Source of the DNA: Agriotes lineatus
Taxonomy: Eukaryota; Arthropoda; Insecta; Coleoptera; Elateridae
Reading direction: 5' to 3'
Length of the DNA stretch: 64,000 nucleotides
Assembly: GCA_940337035.1 (NCBI GenBank)
Contig: CALNHX010005837.1
Coordinates: 36,144 to 100,143 of the forward strand
Part shown: piece after piece, positions 41,721-55,316 of the stretch
How the letters are laid out: every line of letters starts with the position of its first letter
Numbering within the stretch: position 1 is the stretch's first letter
The notes under the pieces: model-generated
Told to the model about the DNA's origin: nothing
Database searches by the model: none
Seen by the model: the letters and a program-made list of their open reading frames with translations, nothing else
Translations under genes and position numbers: made by a program

Positions 41721-44700
41721 GTGCAAACATTTTTTTTACTCGGTGGAAAATATTTTTTTCATTAGCGTAACCTATAATTTTTAGTCACTCATCCAATGAT
41801 CTCCTTAAGGTCCATTTTAAGTTTTAACATCAAACCCGGAGAGAGTCATGGGGAAAGTTTCTGGTATATGACTTGCACAAATCTACGTTTGAAATCAATA
41901 TATGAATCTGTGACATAAACAACATTTTTAGCAAAGCTATCTTATATACTAGTAGATTAATAAAATATTAAAAAGCATGTAATTCCTATTATTCTACACT
42001 ATCAGTTTATCCTAAAATATAAGTAGGTCCTAGTTTAGACTGTAGATAGTAAACAAATTTTAACGAAATATTTTAATTGTAAATTTCTCCATCAAAAATA
42101 TAATGCTGAAGTTTATACAGCTTTTTACATTGTCTAATGATATACAGCAATATTTATCTAATTAAACGCTGAAAATTGGTAGATATTAACAAAAACCTTC
42201 GAATCTTAAAAATGCAGTTCAGTTCGCATCTAAACTAATTTTCATATTTCTATTAATATTTTCCACGTCATACTAGTTAGCTGATCTATTTACAGAATTA
42301 TTGGTCAACAGTAAGATCACGAGTACTCAACTCTTGTCGGAATTTTTTTATTTTATGAGCATTGGCTGCTTAGCAATTATACGAGAACAAATTGACGAAA
42401 AGACACGAGTACGTAGCACGAAGGTTCTTTTCCTAAGAATTTGATCGAGTTTAGTTGCCTTCTAGCAATCAATGTAAATAGAAAAAATTAAAATATTACT
42501 AGAGACAATTGTTGTAGGAATGATATTCAGTTAGAGAATTAAACGAATCAATTGTAGAGAAACGTCAAGTTATAAGTCTAATTTTACATTCGTCAAAATA
42601 ACAAACAATGACGTAACAGCAAGAAAAGTAACGTGCATTTCTTTTCAGTGTAAAAATTCCTTTTTTGCTTAAAATTGGTGCATGTTACTCTCTTCTTAAA
42701 ATATGATTTCTCTATTGTTTGTACTGAAATTCATTCTTCTCACGGATATACTAAGCAAGACATTTTCTTCAAAATAGGATGGAGACTCAATGGTACACTA
42801 TTATTCGTTGACATTGTTCAACTCATTGTTGCCTTCAATTATTTTTCCATTTTTAAATTTGGAAATCCAAATGAAATCGCTTGATCTAGATCAGACGAAT
42901 AAGGAAGATGGTTGAGTATTAAATCCAGCATCCTTAAAAAAATTAAGAAAAAAAGTAACTTAGTTATATGCAAAAGTGGTTTTCCGTACGAACGAGGCTA
43001 TTAAGTGGTACCTCGTAACGAGGCTAGCAGTGTGACGTCGCTACTCGTAGCCCAACTCTGACGGGTTAAATGCCAATAGCCTCGCGGTTAATTGGGTGGT
43101 GATAAATAAATAATTAGGGATAATTACCACAAATACAAATAAATAGTTTTAATAAGAATTCAAAAGTTGTCTTTCTCAGGCTCATTAAAAAGTTGTTTTA
43201 CAATTATTATATGCAAGATAAATGATTTATTGGCTTCTTATTTTATTCATTGGCAACTTGCTTAAATAAATTGCTCCGGCTTCATATGCAGGGTTAGGTT
43301 GTAATACCCAGTATAACATACACTGTTGAGTATAAATTTTGAACTTGTATGGCAAACACCCAAGTTTGCATCTGACAGCTTAACCTTTAATTTGACGGCC
43401 AAAACAGATATGTTTTGTTCGCACAAAATAGCGTAATTTGAACTCAAAAACACCAACAATTTGACAAAATTGCCTCAGGTAAACATGCAATGCAAATAAT
43501 GACGTAGTATAGCTAACCTGTCTTGTTTTCGTGACGTCAAAGGTGCGCGGAAATTAGCAATTGTTTTATTTCCTGCAACTCAACCCAAATCTGACGCCAA
43601 CCACACTTTCTAGGAACGCTACCTCGATAAAAATCGTCGGAATGAATCCTCGCAGCTGGGACCTGTTTCTAGACCTCGTACAATATCTCCTCCAGGTGCT
43701 GCACAACTTTAAAGGCCTCTCGACTTCCCATTGCTGATCAAATTTACCTCGAAATGTGGGCTTCGTAGGCTGGATACGTTTTCAAGGGACGCCACGAAAA
43801 TTAAACAAATCTGGAACTCTCCTGGCTTCTGCTTTTTGGACGTAGACACCAAGGAAGGACTGCTCTCTACAATGCACATACAATTTCAGCTAGCCGATGC
43901 CCGAAAGTGGTCGAAAACTTGCCTCGATGTCGGACCCACTCGGCCAAACTTTGCAGAGCACTTCCCTCTTCACTGGGAGATTCTGGCACAATGAAACTAT
44001 TCACACAGGCACTCTGCATACTGGTGATTAAAATAAACCAACTTTGGATTCACACAAAATCTTTTAATACTCAAAATAAGTTGTTGAAGCCCTACTTGCA
44101 CACAGCTATCTTTTATTAGGGCTTGGATTAACCCTCCCCCTCAACCTCCTTAAACTAGCGAACATCACGTATCTTAGCAACTAAATTACAACTGTTTGAA
44201 GTAAGTTTTGATACAATTATTTTACTTATAAACTATACTGTTTTCTGTAATTATCAAATTGGTAGCACTTTATAATCTTAAATCTTTACTTTTTACACTT
44301 TAGTTTTTAATTAGCACAGTTTTTCACGAGTTTTTATTAGGACTACACTATAGTTTGCCTTCTAATGTAGCTTCCTTGTAATGCTCTTTGCATTCTATGC
44401 TTTATTAGACCGCTTTTGTTACCTTTCAGCTGCGTTGGAGATGGTTGGACTAGTAATTTACCTACTAACGCATCATATAACTTTCGTAACGCTCAAACAT
44501 CTCTGTATCAAAGCAAATTTACATTATTGTCTTGACTTTACAATGTTAACTCTGTCAGTTAACATAAATCAAGAGCATTTGCCATAACGAGCAGATTTTA
44601 TGAAATTTAAGTTAAACGTAACTCCTTCGATACTGCGCTGTCAATCAAATTATAGTTACTGCTAATCATATCTTGTGCATTTATTAGTGTGTAACAATTA

Positions 44701-45243
44701 CTTTAATGTTGCCATAAACAAATTTTGTGCCTATTTGAATCTATTTCATTTTTGTGTCTTAGTTATGCAACCAGAATTGCTATGAGCATTAAACCATTGC
44801 AATATGATTAATGACTCTTCGTGCATCATATTGTATTCTATTTGTTTACACAAAAACGAATGGTTTTACATATAAAAGAACTAGAAACGTTTTTAAATAA
44901 ACCAGAATTTCCAGCACATATTTTGATATTGCCAAATTCGTGCCCGTTAAAAAGTTCTAAATATGTTATCTAAGCATTTAATGTTTAGTGAAATTGTAGC
45001 TAATTGGTTCTATTAAGTACAATAGTTTATTGCTAATTTATTAATGCTTACCTATTATATTCGGCCGAAAATGTACTTTAGGGCAGTAATGCAGTAATAG
45101 GAATGTCAATTTTTATTATCAACTGCCAACTCTCAAAGTGAATTGTTGTCCAGTTTATCAGTTTGCCTTTTAGTTTCGAACTTACACAAGAAGTTATTTC
45201 GGCAGAAGTTATTTTAAGTGTTTAGTGTTATATTTTTATCGCG
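41721..45243. other. No gene recognised
   Basis: Long AT-rich stretch. A GC-richer patch at 43500-44000 has an 87-codon frame (43731-43994) that I could not place in any family. Confidence 0.35.
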
Positions 45244-45480
45244 ATGTCCAAATTGGGTAGTGGAAAAGGGCTACGTTCTCACACTCGCGAAGTGGTGTTT
45301 AAAGCGTACGAGTTTCTAAAGGCGATTGTTAATAAGGAAATTGACATTACCAATTCATCAGAACCAGCACTTAAAAAACTACCGTTGCGTCTATTTAAAA
45401 AATTTTAAAAGAAGGGGTGCTAATACAAGAGAAAACGAGGAGGAATTGGAAGATGAAAACGCACAGGAAATATATTTTTG
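45244..45480 (+). pseudogene. N-terminal helix-turn-helix scrap of a DDE transposase-like protein
   Basis: An ATG-initiated frame (45244-45408) begins MSKLGSGKGLRSHTREVVFK and then drifts into KKLPLRLFKKF before a stop. Shifting frame, the text resumes as ILKEG-like RRGANTRENEEELEDEN (45400-45460). This order (short basic leader, long helix, then HTH and ENEEE) is typical of an N-terminal module found in many insect transposon proteins. The HTH centre is frameshifted. Identification is from memory of the family pattern. Confidence 0.5.
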
Positions 45481-47199
45481 TAACTGATTAATTAAACGTT
45501 GTGCATTGTTAATTAAGCCTCGATACAGTCTAGAGTTTCGGATGTCTTCCATTGTTTACGCATTTCAAAGCATTTAAAAACACGTACTTTTTATTTTTAA
45601 TGTATGTATAATCTGTAACCTCATTTACCTTGCGGTGTAGAGGCTGGTGCTTTATGAGCTGGCATCTGGCGGTACAATGCTCAACTTGCCACGGATTCGG
45701 AATACAGAGTTGGAGCGCGCCTTTGGTGCTTGCGCAGCAACCATTGTGTGATGTGTGTGTCTTGGTGATGTGTTGACCTTGTTACTCTATCTCTTAGGTC
45801 TGTGGTTCTGAGTAGAGCACAGTTAATTTGGTGCCCAACTGTGAATGTTTATTTTTAATATACTTTATAATCTAATCTACAATAGTTCTTGCAAATAAAA
45901 CAATTGGATCAACATTATTTGCAGGAAACAAGCCTATATAAAAATACTAGAGTTTAAAGACGCAAGAGTCAAGTGTAAACTTATTTTGCGTCAGCTTTTT
46001 AGGGTGAATGTACAGCAGCGACGCACAATACAAAAAATTCTAAGATTTTATAATATCTAGAACTGACGAAAATGTTGAGTATAAAAAGTTACGATAAAAA
46101 AAAACGTTTCCCCACCCTTGCATAGACTACCTCTTTTGAACCTTATACCAACTTGTTTTCAAGTCATCTAATTCAGAATAAAAAGTAGCCTAGATATGCG
46201 AAGTATGCTTTCTCTGTATTATTTTAATTAAATAAAATCCTATCTCAGGACTGTAGCTCTCTTAAAACGCATTTTCCAACTCACGTGCCCACGTCCACAG
46301 GAACTTTTTTCCTTAAAAGGCCCGAAGTTTGGCGGTACAATTTTTTGCACTTTTGCTTATAGTTGTTTATTATCTATTTTCTGTAAATTTACTGTTACAG
46401 ACGTTGTAGCTGCGTCATACCGACGACATAAATGAAAGAACCAAGACGCAAAGGACAATAAAATGTTTTGCATGTTCCCACTGACTTTAAATTATAAATT
46501 ATTCTCTGGCAGCAAAGATAATCGCCCATAACAATAACATACTCTTTCGAATACATGTTTAAGGCATGCCTTTACATCTAGCCATGTATTACAACCACAC
46601 TTAAGCAAACGAATATAGGCCGCTAGCAATTTACTGTTGTTCTAGGGTGTCGCAGAGCCTAACGTGTAGACACAAGAACACCCTTACAATTATCTTCTTG
46701 CTTCTGCAAATTTGCAAACTGCAAAGTGCTTAGAACATGCATTCTAAAACTGTTTTGGAGGACCAGTTAGCGTCATATATCCAGTGGTTTTCCCATAGGG
46801 TATACTCCATTTACGCCGCGCCGTATACTCTCAAGATTTTCTGGGCATACTGCGTATTCTCTCAATTAATTATGTGAAAACTCGTTTAATGTGCTTACAA
46901 ATTAGGCTTAACGTCAAGTCGAACGCTACTTGAACAATTGTCTGCACCAAGACTTCCTTGCGCGAGCACTTATGGTTAACACCAAAAAATTAGATGTAGA
47001 AGCCATAAAATCACACAAAATCTCGACGTTCATGCAAGGTAAATTGCTTTTTGAAACACAGGTTCCATTTCTTGCTTAATGAGGGCATCAATACACTAAA
47101 CACACACAGTCATACGAGCGTTTCGTGTGCAAGCACGAGTGGGCAGAGCCACGAGCGAGTAGGTAACGTCAAGCCAATTAAAAAAAGTGTCATTGAGCG
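45481..47199. other. No gene recognised
   Basis: AT-rich spacer, no definable feature. Confidence 0.35.
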
Positions 47200-48650
47200 C
47201 TTCAAACATTTGTAGCCCTAACTCCGTTACGATTGGCTGTAACAAAGGTTTCCTGCTAAAAGGCTCAGCAAGAAGGGCAGGTTCTTTACGACCTTAGATT
47301 AAGGCTACAATCCGATAAACGAAATACAAATATTAAATGTTTAGCGCCACCACTTTTGTTAGAAAACCCGTCTACGTAAAAGTGGAAACCATAGACGAAG
47401 GTGAAAAGGTGTCTGCAGTGCGCGATTTCAACAAGCGGCAGCATCAATGGACTCACCTGTAGTTAATTTTCTCCAAAACTTCCTTGTATTCCTTACACAA
47501 TACAAATACGCATGCAACAATTGATATGCAAAATAATAATCCACAATTTACTTAATTAAATGCAATCTATTGAGTTAAAGACATGTAAAATAATTGCACA
47601 AACATGAAATCTAATAAATGGGTTAGTAGCTTTAAAGTTACTTGACAGGAACAACATTTACTTACAATAGGGACATCAGCAATCGTGAATTCAACATCAA
47701 CAAAATTTACTACGGCAATATTCATTAAAAGTGAAACATAAAATCTCAAACTAGGTGCGCATCATACGGTAGCTTAAATTAGGCACGCACATCTTCCGAA
47801 CAGCGTTGCACAAAAGGGTTTAAAATGCACTATAAATAACTAGGAACAAATACCTGGTTTGCATAATGCGGGGAAGGCGACATTGATGTGCACTGAAGTC
47901 GCCAGCAACTGGTAAAATCAGCAACTGCTTAAAAGGGTGTTTGCGGGCGGCGGGAACAGGGCTTCGAGATTATAGTTACCACAGCCAGGAGTTGAAACTG
48001 TAATAATACCCCAAGGGTAAATGGACGGTGTACAATAACTTTCAACTTGCGAGATACAACACGTCGTCTTGGTAAGATAGAGCTGGTTCCTTTGAGAATC
48101 CGGTAAATAGAAGCGGTGATGAAGGTCTCGCAACCTCCCGCTAGAGATTCTTTTACCACAATTACCTTATTTACCTCACTTCAACCTCAACACCTAGCCC
48201 ACACATCACGACGAACCACCAAGGGTTGCCACGAAATGAAACGAAACAGTTCAACTTTCTCAGAGGTCACGAAAATCAACGAAAAGCACACAGTTAATTG
48301 AATGAAATACTTGTTGAATAAACCAAAGCGGGAGCGGTAGTAAATTGCTCCGGGATGGAATTCTAAAACCAAAATGAAAAGGCGCACGCGCTGCTTAGTT
48401 TCGCACTTTGTTCAACTTATGGGATAGGGTTGCCACGGGACGAAATGTGTCGTTATGATGAAATATAATTTCGCTTATGAAAGGGAAACACAGGTAAGCG
48501 GCGTCAAGAACTCATTAAAAATATGATAAGAGCACATTGCGTCATATGGCTTGCGAGAACAAAGCTAACTTTGGAATTAAATATCGACGAACTTAAATAC
48601 GCTGAGGGACGCTAATATTTGAAACAAACGGAATCAAGTTTTGAGCCCTT
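47200..48650. repeat. Dispersed repeat family copy (with 2927-4199 and 61750-63050)
   Basis: The left part has TCCGTTACGATTGGCTGTAA at 47222 and GCGCCACCAC at 47344. The right part, at about 48549-48620, has GGCTTGCGAGAACAAAGC followed by AATATCGACGAACTTAAA. These blocks occur in the same order at 61750-63050. The middle differs and contains unrelated sequence. No protein is recognised. Confidence 0.6.
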
Positions 48651-51369
48651 GTGGAACTTTTAATTTAGGCGTGGCTGAACTGAGAAAAGGATTAAAATCA
48701 AAGCTAAAAATGGGCGAAATGAAGAAAAGAGCGCAAATACAGCACATTCACATTCTCTTGCTTACTTTGAAGCTCATATATAAAATTTATTAATAATTAT
48801 TTTACCGATGGGTTGTGTGGAGATGTATTTACAATTTTGAGGCATAAAATACAGACATTACATTTTTTAAACTGCCCTATTGCTTTCATGATGATGTGCC
48901 TTTTATGAGATAACGTGTTGTCGTTTTAGAGCTTATTGTTGATCGTGGGCTCTGAGTAGTCTGTATAGTTTTCACATAATTCAGAGCAGGCTGTGAAAAA
49001 CGGTGTAAAACTTTAGTTGCAAACCAAATTTGACATTTCTCAAAAAATTTATAAATATAACAAAAACATAATGGTAGTATGTCTAAAAATAAAGACTAAG
49101 TAGGCCAACGTTTTGTTAAGATTGTCTTTGCAGAATTAAATTTTTATTTTGATATTGTTCCTGTTCTATATATCTAAAAGTTAACAGTATTTTCATTAAT
49201 TAGGTATAATAATAATAATTTGTTACAATCCGAAATCGGTGCTGACTAATTTTAGGCAGCCCGGTTTTCGGCTTCAAATCGATGCGTCGGCGTCGGTTAA
49301 TTCTCTCAAACAACACAAACTTTAGAACTACTTAGATACAATTGCCAGCCGGCTAGTTCAGGAAGGCGATTAGCAGTTCTTTAAGTACTAACAAATTATT
49401 AAAAGCCAAAAGGGCGCCAACGTGTCCTTACCAATTAACGACAAGTGTATCCAGGCATTCAACTGAGAATTCGTAAAATCAAGTAACACATAATTTCCTG
49501 AAATAAAAGCTCAAGCCACGCACAGGTAGTAGTAACAAATAACACCAAAATGCGAATGTCACAGTATAAAATAACAGATTAAAATGGCATACAACCCAGC
49601 ACGGGGTACAGTTGATAATTAAATATAAAGTCATAAATGCGACAATACGGTCATAAGTCGGATGATCATAACTGCTAAAATTAAGGTGCACCTCATAACA
49701 CGTAACTCAACTAGCAAGAACAATATCTTATAACACAGTTTAAACAACGGCACAAATATAAAGTACAACAGTTTAAAAACAAATGCGGTGGCGATTAACA
49801 TTGACTCCGTGTCTGGAAAATTATCGTTCAGGTACTCAGCTCGTGAAGCGAACTATACATAGCGGCCGGAGTCCGAAATTCTGACTAAATTCGGTAGCAA
49901 TCGAGTGTAGCCTTCAATACCGATTTACTGTTCGCAGCATTGTACAACTTTACTTAAAAAAGAAAAACAAAACCTGTTCTTATTTTTCTCTAGTTGAGCC
50001 CTTTCTTCACGCCAAGGGAGATTATGTGATGGCCCAGATAAGCAAAAGCGGTATGCCGTCCAAACATCCGAAGGTCGAAATTGCAGGTATTAAATTCAAA
50101 CCGGTTCGAGACCGACGACTGCAATTTTCGAAAAGGTCCGAACCTACGATTTTCACACGGCGCGAACAGCTTCGAAAAACTCATCCCTGATTTAATTTGG
50201 ACCATGTGTAGATGATTGGTAAAGCGCTTTTGATCTGCCAACTCGGCTTGAGAAAATATCTCTAAATACAACTGCCAGGGCTGCATCGTCCACACATTCG
50301 GCGAGGGCCAAAAACAAAAAACATAACTTGCATGGAACTACTGACGCTGACCAAAGTCACCGTCACGGCGTCAGAAAGGAAACAGACGCGCTGAGAACAA
50401 AAGGCACAATTTGAGAGTCGCAGTCCGTCCGGAATCGAGAAAGGCGGGAAGCGCGCGAAAATACAAAACCTGCACGATAAAACGCGAAATAATAGAGGAT
50501 CAATCGAAACGGTTAATACAAATTTATTTTTAACTTTGTATATCTTTATGTAGACAAAGAGTGGATTTTTATTAAACTTTTTAAACTCCATATTTGGGAT
50601 TTTTTGACTGCTGGTTGGTACTCTTATAACTGGTGGGGAACAAATACATTACACCTGACAACACTATGTGAGCTGCTAATTTGGCTTTTTGACCAGCAGT
50701 CGAGTCATTAGGTATTGTTCTGTGAGTCGAGTATTGCAGTCTCAGCGAACATGTAATGCTCTCTACGACTACGGATGCTGCTTAGCCGCTTAATGATTTA
50801 TGTTATACTTGCCGCAGGGCGATTCGATTTATTTAAGATTTATTATGTTGCACTATATACACTAAGGCTAAGCGTTGACATGCAATTGTAAGTCATCCAA
50901 CTGATTGAACGTCCGATCGTCATTCCGCGCCCACTACTGCAGCCAAATACTCTGCCAACTCTGGTGAAGTGCGCGCACATGAAACTGAACTATCGCAGGT
51001 TTTAACTTAACTCAGTCGATCATGGATTTGAAGAGGTAGTAGATTGTGTGTAGATTCTTGAGATTCGGAGAAGAAAGATATAACGAAAAAAGCAATACTG
51101 TGTGCATCCGCCTACTACTCGACGTTTGATAAAAGGAGACTTTTACAAACTATATCAAGACTTAGACTTACGGTGCCATCCCGACAAATTCTTCAATGAG
51201 TCACAAGGCGTTACGGGCTTATGACGTCAGTTAAATAAGGCGATTATGGCTGCTGAGCTTATACAATTTTTTTTAAATTTTCTTTGATGCCATTATCATA
51301 ACGAACATGAATAATCATGAATTGAACAAAAAAATAAGGGTAGAAAACTAAGTATCCTTTATCTAATAG
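48651..51369. other. No gene recognised
   Basis: Mostly AT-rich. Minus-strand frames at 49990-50295 and 50262-50591 lie in a GC-richer patch but have no recognised motif. Confidence 0.3.
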
Positions 51370-51375
51370 ACTTGT

Positions 51376-51950
51376 CTGTCCGGGACGCTGTTTTGTCTGT
51401 CCGGGACGCTGTTTCAACAGCCAAACCGTAAGCGATAGAGAAAAAAGTTATTAAAGTTATATGTTTGGAATGGTCATGTCAGGTAAGGAACCGAATTTCA
51501 ATCACGTGACACTTCCTGTTTTCGATAAATCACGTGATTTCCGTCCGTCCGGGACGCTGTTTCAGCAGCCAAACCGTAAAAGATAGAGAAAAAAATTATT
51601 AAAGTTATATGTTTGGAATGGTCATGTCAGGTGAGGAACCGAATTTCAGTCACGTGACACTTCCGGTTTTCGAGAAATCACGTGATTTCCGTCCGTCCGG
51701 GACGCTGGTCCGTCCGGGACGCTGTTTCAGCAGCCAAACTGTAAGAGATAGAGAAAAAAGTTATGAAAGTTATATGTTTGGAATGGTCATGTCAGGTCAG
51801 GAACCGAATTTCAGTCACGTGACACTTCCGGTTTTCGAGAAATCACGTGATTTCCGTCCGTCCGGGACGCTGTTTCAACAGCCAAACCGTAAGAGATAAA
51901 GAAAAAAGTTATTAAAGTTATATGTTTGGAATGGTCATGTCATTTCCTCG
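51376..51950. repeat. Tandem repeat, about 148-164 bp per unit, about 3.7 units
   Basis: GTCCGGGACGCTG occurs at 51398, 51547, 51711 and 51859 as the start of successive units. Each unit contains AGTTATATGTTTGGAATGG, GGAACCGAATTTCA and TCACGTGATTTCCGTCCGTCC. An 18-19-bp partial repeat of the first motif precedes unit 1, and a similar 15-bp duplication is inserted before 51711. The ATCACGTGA palindrome recurs in every unit. Open frames across it are by-products of the period. Confidence 0.9.
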
Positions 51951-54229
51951 GACCCAACTATAAACAAGGCCCACTTGCAAATGTGGACTTTATTACTAAA
52001 AACATAATCTACAGAGAAGTCTTATCAAATGAAATTGTGTTTTTTTTTTCATTTTAACCTTTAAATAATAATAATGTGATTTGAAACCTTATAACCTTAT
52101 AACCTTATAACCATTAATTTAATAAAATAATTTAAAAAATATTATTATTTTATTTAATACGCGTTCTATTTGAAAAACGGTCTTTTTTGTTTTATTAAAT
52201 GAGACATTTGTCTCACTGGTTGCTAGTCATAACTAATAAGTAAATCAAATTTCGAGTTTTATATTTTATACCTTAATTAGTTATTAATTTTTAGGATTGG
52301 TATTGCGTTACATATACTAGAGTTTTGTATTCGGAAGTACGGTGTTTGCTTAAAAACTTTGTTTTCTATTACAAAAAAGCGAATGTGGTGCAGCTAAGGG
52401 CTCATTTCACCACTCATAACCCTGTTTCCACAGGAATCCTTTATTTTTTAAGTTATATATACTCTGGCATGAAGAAATAAATAAAACAGGCATTTTTAAT
52501 CAATAAATTGTAGAACACATGGATCAAAAAACACCTGGGTGGGTTCCGCAACTCTTCGTTTGCGACAGCAAAACGGGAGGGCGGTACGGGTGATGACGTG
52601 TACAGGTGGGTCATATCACGGCCGCTTGCTTTCTATTCTCACGTGTGTATACTTTACTAGGAGGCTGCAATTCGCCCCACGATAGCTTTGCTCCACAAAT
52701 TCAGTCGTACATGGCCAAAATTCTGGTGTGATCCTCTGCCCGGCCCTGAGAGAACATCCTTCCCACGTAAGTTAATTAAGGCGACGGTTAAGTTTACAAA
52801 TGCCCCTACTCATCGAAATTGTGCTAATTGTGCCAGTCTTGGGTGTTCAAGAGATTTACCTCTACTGACGTTAGTTATTGCGCGCCGGACTGACTGACTG
52901 CACGGAGGGTCGATTAGGATTAGAGTACAAAAGGGACTTGGAGCTCTGGAAAGCGTCTTCTAGTGTGTTGAGAATAGAAGAAATCAGTATTGAAAATGAC
53001 TTTATTAGGCAAAAATACAACTTTTTATAAAAAGTTGACAAGTGTCAGCAAAATTGAAAAACAATTTTTAATTCCTCACAACAATTACCCCAACCTACAC
53101 TTTTATTATATGGGTGATTACAGAGTGTTTTCCAACATAGTGTGTCTCTGGACTAGAGTGCCCTGGAGTACCCGGGTACTTGCGTTTCAAGGTAAAGCTG
53201 CGCGTGCGAGGCTGCTATGTGCTCGTTCTCTGGCAGACATTCTTTCCAAAGCTTTAAGTAGACCTAAACACAAATTTTGTATAATAGGCATAGACTAAAA
53301 CTGGAATCTAGCAACCGCTGCCTGAATTATTTATTTTAATAATTAAATATAACCGGTTTGTGTTTTGGTTAATTAGATTTAATCATTGTAACTTAGTATA
53401 GTTAAAAGTGCGAGTACGGCCTTGTTTTAGTGCCTGAATCGCTCAATTATGTGTTTAGCAGTCAAAAGTAATTCAGCATCGGTCGCGGGGAAGCTGAAAT
53501 CAGTCGTGGGCGAGCCAAGTCTCAACGCTCACGTGTCTGTCGACTCAAAGAACTAAATAAAAGCGGCTTAAAGCCGTAAATAAAATTTACTGTCTAAGTA
53601 TTTATGTGCAGCAAACCAGTGTTTGCACTCCATCTAAGCCGTGTACTAAGCAAGTACGCAATTACAACCGATAGGATTTCGTGGAGTCATGACGTTAAAG
53701 TAATACGGTACAGACAATGTTTGCAGTTTGAGCGATAAGCGTTTGCACCAGGCTAGGGGACGATTTTGCTACTGTAAAAAAATAGGATTAATGGACAATA
53801 AAATACGTACGCAAAATATTTTCTACGGGGAATTCAATCCGAGTTCAATTTATTGCATGTAGATGTTTGCAATTTTACGTAGGTTAATGCATGCTAAAGT
53901 TAATTCGTTCTGTCTTCATGAAAATACATCTCTGTTTATTTGTGTCATCAAATTGGCTTTTCAGTTATTTTCAACCCCGAGAATACTACAAATGCAGGCA
54001 AGTTTCCTGTTTTAGCAGATAATGTCACTTCCTAGCCACGAGTTGAGGTATATTAAAAGGTTTCAATACTAAGCGTAGGTACGAGATGTCTAATTTAAAT
54101 TTTAACTCCCAACAAAGGGGCTATAAAAAGCACCATTTCAAGGTTTAAGATAGAGTAAGCGAAGAAGTTGTGATGTTAGTCTTAGACAGTAATACATATT
54201 ACTTATACTTCTTACTCCACCAACATAAA
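51951..54229. other. No gene recognised
   Basis: AT-rich sequence with a short ACCTTATA trimer near 52085. A 102-codon frame (52990-53298) shows no family resemblance. Confidence 0.3.
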
Positions 54230-54710
54230 TCACAATAAACGTTTGGTCTTCAGCGCGCGTGGACTAGTGAAGGCCCAGCGATGCGTGAGTTTGCCATAGC
54301 AAGTAACTGCCACGCAGCCCCACTTTTCTGCCTCCAGAAGAAGATCCAAGTAGGAGACCCGAACGGGTATGAAAGTACAATACCCGACTCGTTTAAGCCA
54401 CTTTTGTGTCCGCTCTTGAGGCAAGCTCATCCGGAGAAGCAACTCAGCCAAGGTGAAGACCTGAACCGTCACGAGCTCAGCTACACTAAAAGAAAACTTT
54501 CAGAGCTCCAGAACACTAGTGTAGTCGATTTTCGGTAACGAATATCACCTGAGCCTATACCTTGTGTAGCCGACTCTCGGTGACGAGCATCTTCTGAGCC
54601 TATACCTTGTTTAGCCGATTTTCGATGACGGACGATTCCTAAGCTCCTATACATAGGAACGGCCACGGCTCTACCCGGATTTATTTACTTACATCTTACA
54701 TCAAAACAAA
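54230..54710 (+). repeat. LTR-like promoter block, copy 1
   Basis: AGAAGAAGATCCAAGTAGG and CCCGAACGGGTATGAAAGTAC (54336-54381) match the copy at about 57080-57121. Its TATA-like box is changed to TATGAAA. A 48-bp unit (GAGCCTATACCTTGT... TAGCCGA...TCGGTGACGA) is tandemly repeated at 54510-54640. This order resembles a solo LTR (promoter, then repeats), but no TG...CA ends were fixed. Confidence 0.5.
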
Positions 54711-54889
54711 CTAAAAACTTTTGGTTTTGGTGAACGATGCATGTAGCTAGAAGATTTAATTATCAAAAAACCTTCAAGAGTGATAAAGTATTAGGTTACT
54801 ATAGTTAACAAAACATAAAAATTAAGCATTTTTAGATAACGATTACGAATCGACACGACACTAATGATAGTTGCAACTTGCAAGAAAAT

Positions 54890-55095
54890 TCTACTAAATA
54901 CAACTATATGATAATTATTTTTATTGAAAGTAATTGAAAAAGTAATTGATGTTTACAATTACAATTACTAAGTAATTGGTACTTGAATTACTATTTCCTG
55001 TGAGTAATTGAATCTCTGGTAATTAAATTACTACATTGGGCGGTAATTGGTAATTAGTAATTAATTACTTTTGAAAAGTAATTTGCCCAGCTCTG
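54890..55095. mobile_element. Right end of a hAT-type MITE rich in GTAATT
   Basis: The reverse complement of the right end reads CAGAGCTGGGCAAATTAC. Inward the sequence is built of repeated AGTAATT/GTAATTG words. CAGAGCTGGGCAA is a common hAT terminus. The left terminus was not found, so the copy may be truncated. A similar AATTACA-rich patch occurs near 15920-15960. Confidence 0.6.
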
Positions 55096-55316
55096 ATAGG
55101 GCGTTTGCAATCGGGAGAAGTAAAATTGTAAACTCCATTTAATTTCATTTCAATGTTAAAAATTATGTTTTGTATAATCTCAATGGGAAAAATGTAATCA
55201 ATAATTAAAATCATAGACATTCAAATTATCACTCTTGTCTAGTAAAATATTTTAATAAGTACATTATCCTTTATTATGTAGATGTAAAAATGTACAAAAT
55301 TGATTTAAAAAAATAA

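Noticed and set aside
47918..48159. Overlapping minus-strand frames in a GC-richer patch
   Set aside because: Two frames overlap over the same DNA within a dispersed repeat and neither shows a family motif.
51609..51899. 96-codon open frame with an internally repeated protein
   Set aside because: It is a by-product of the tandem repeat period, not a conserved gene.
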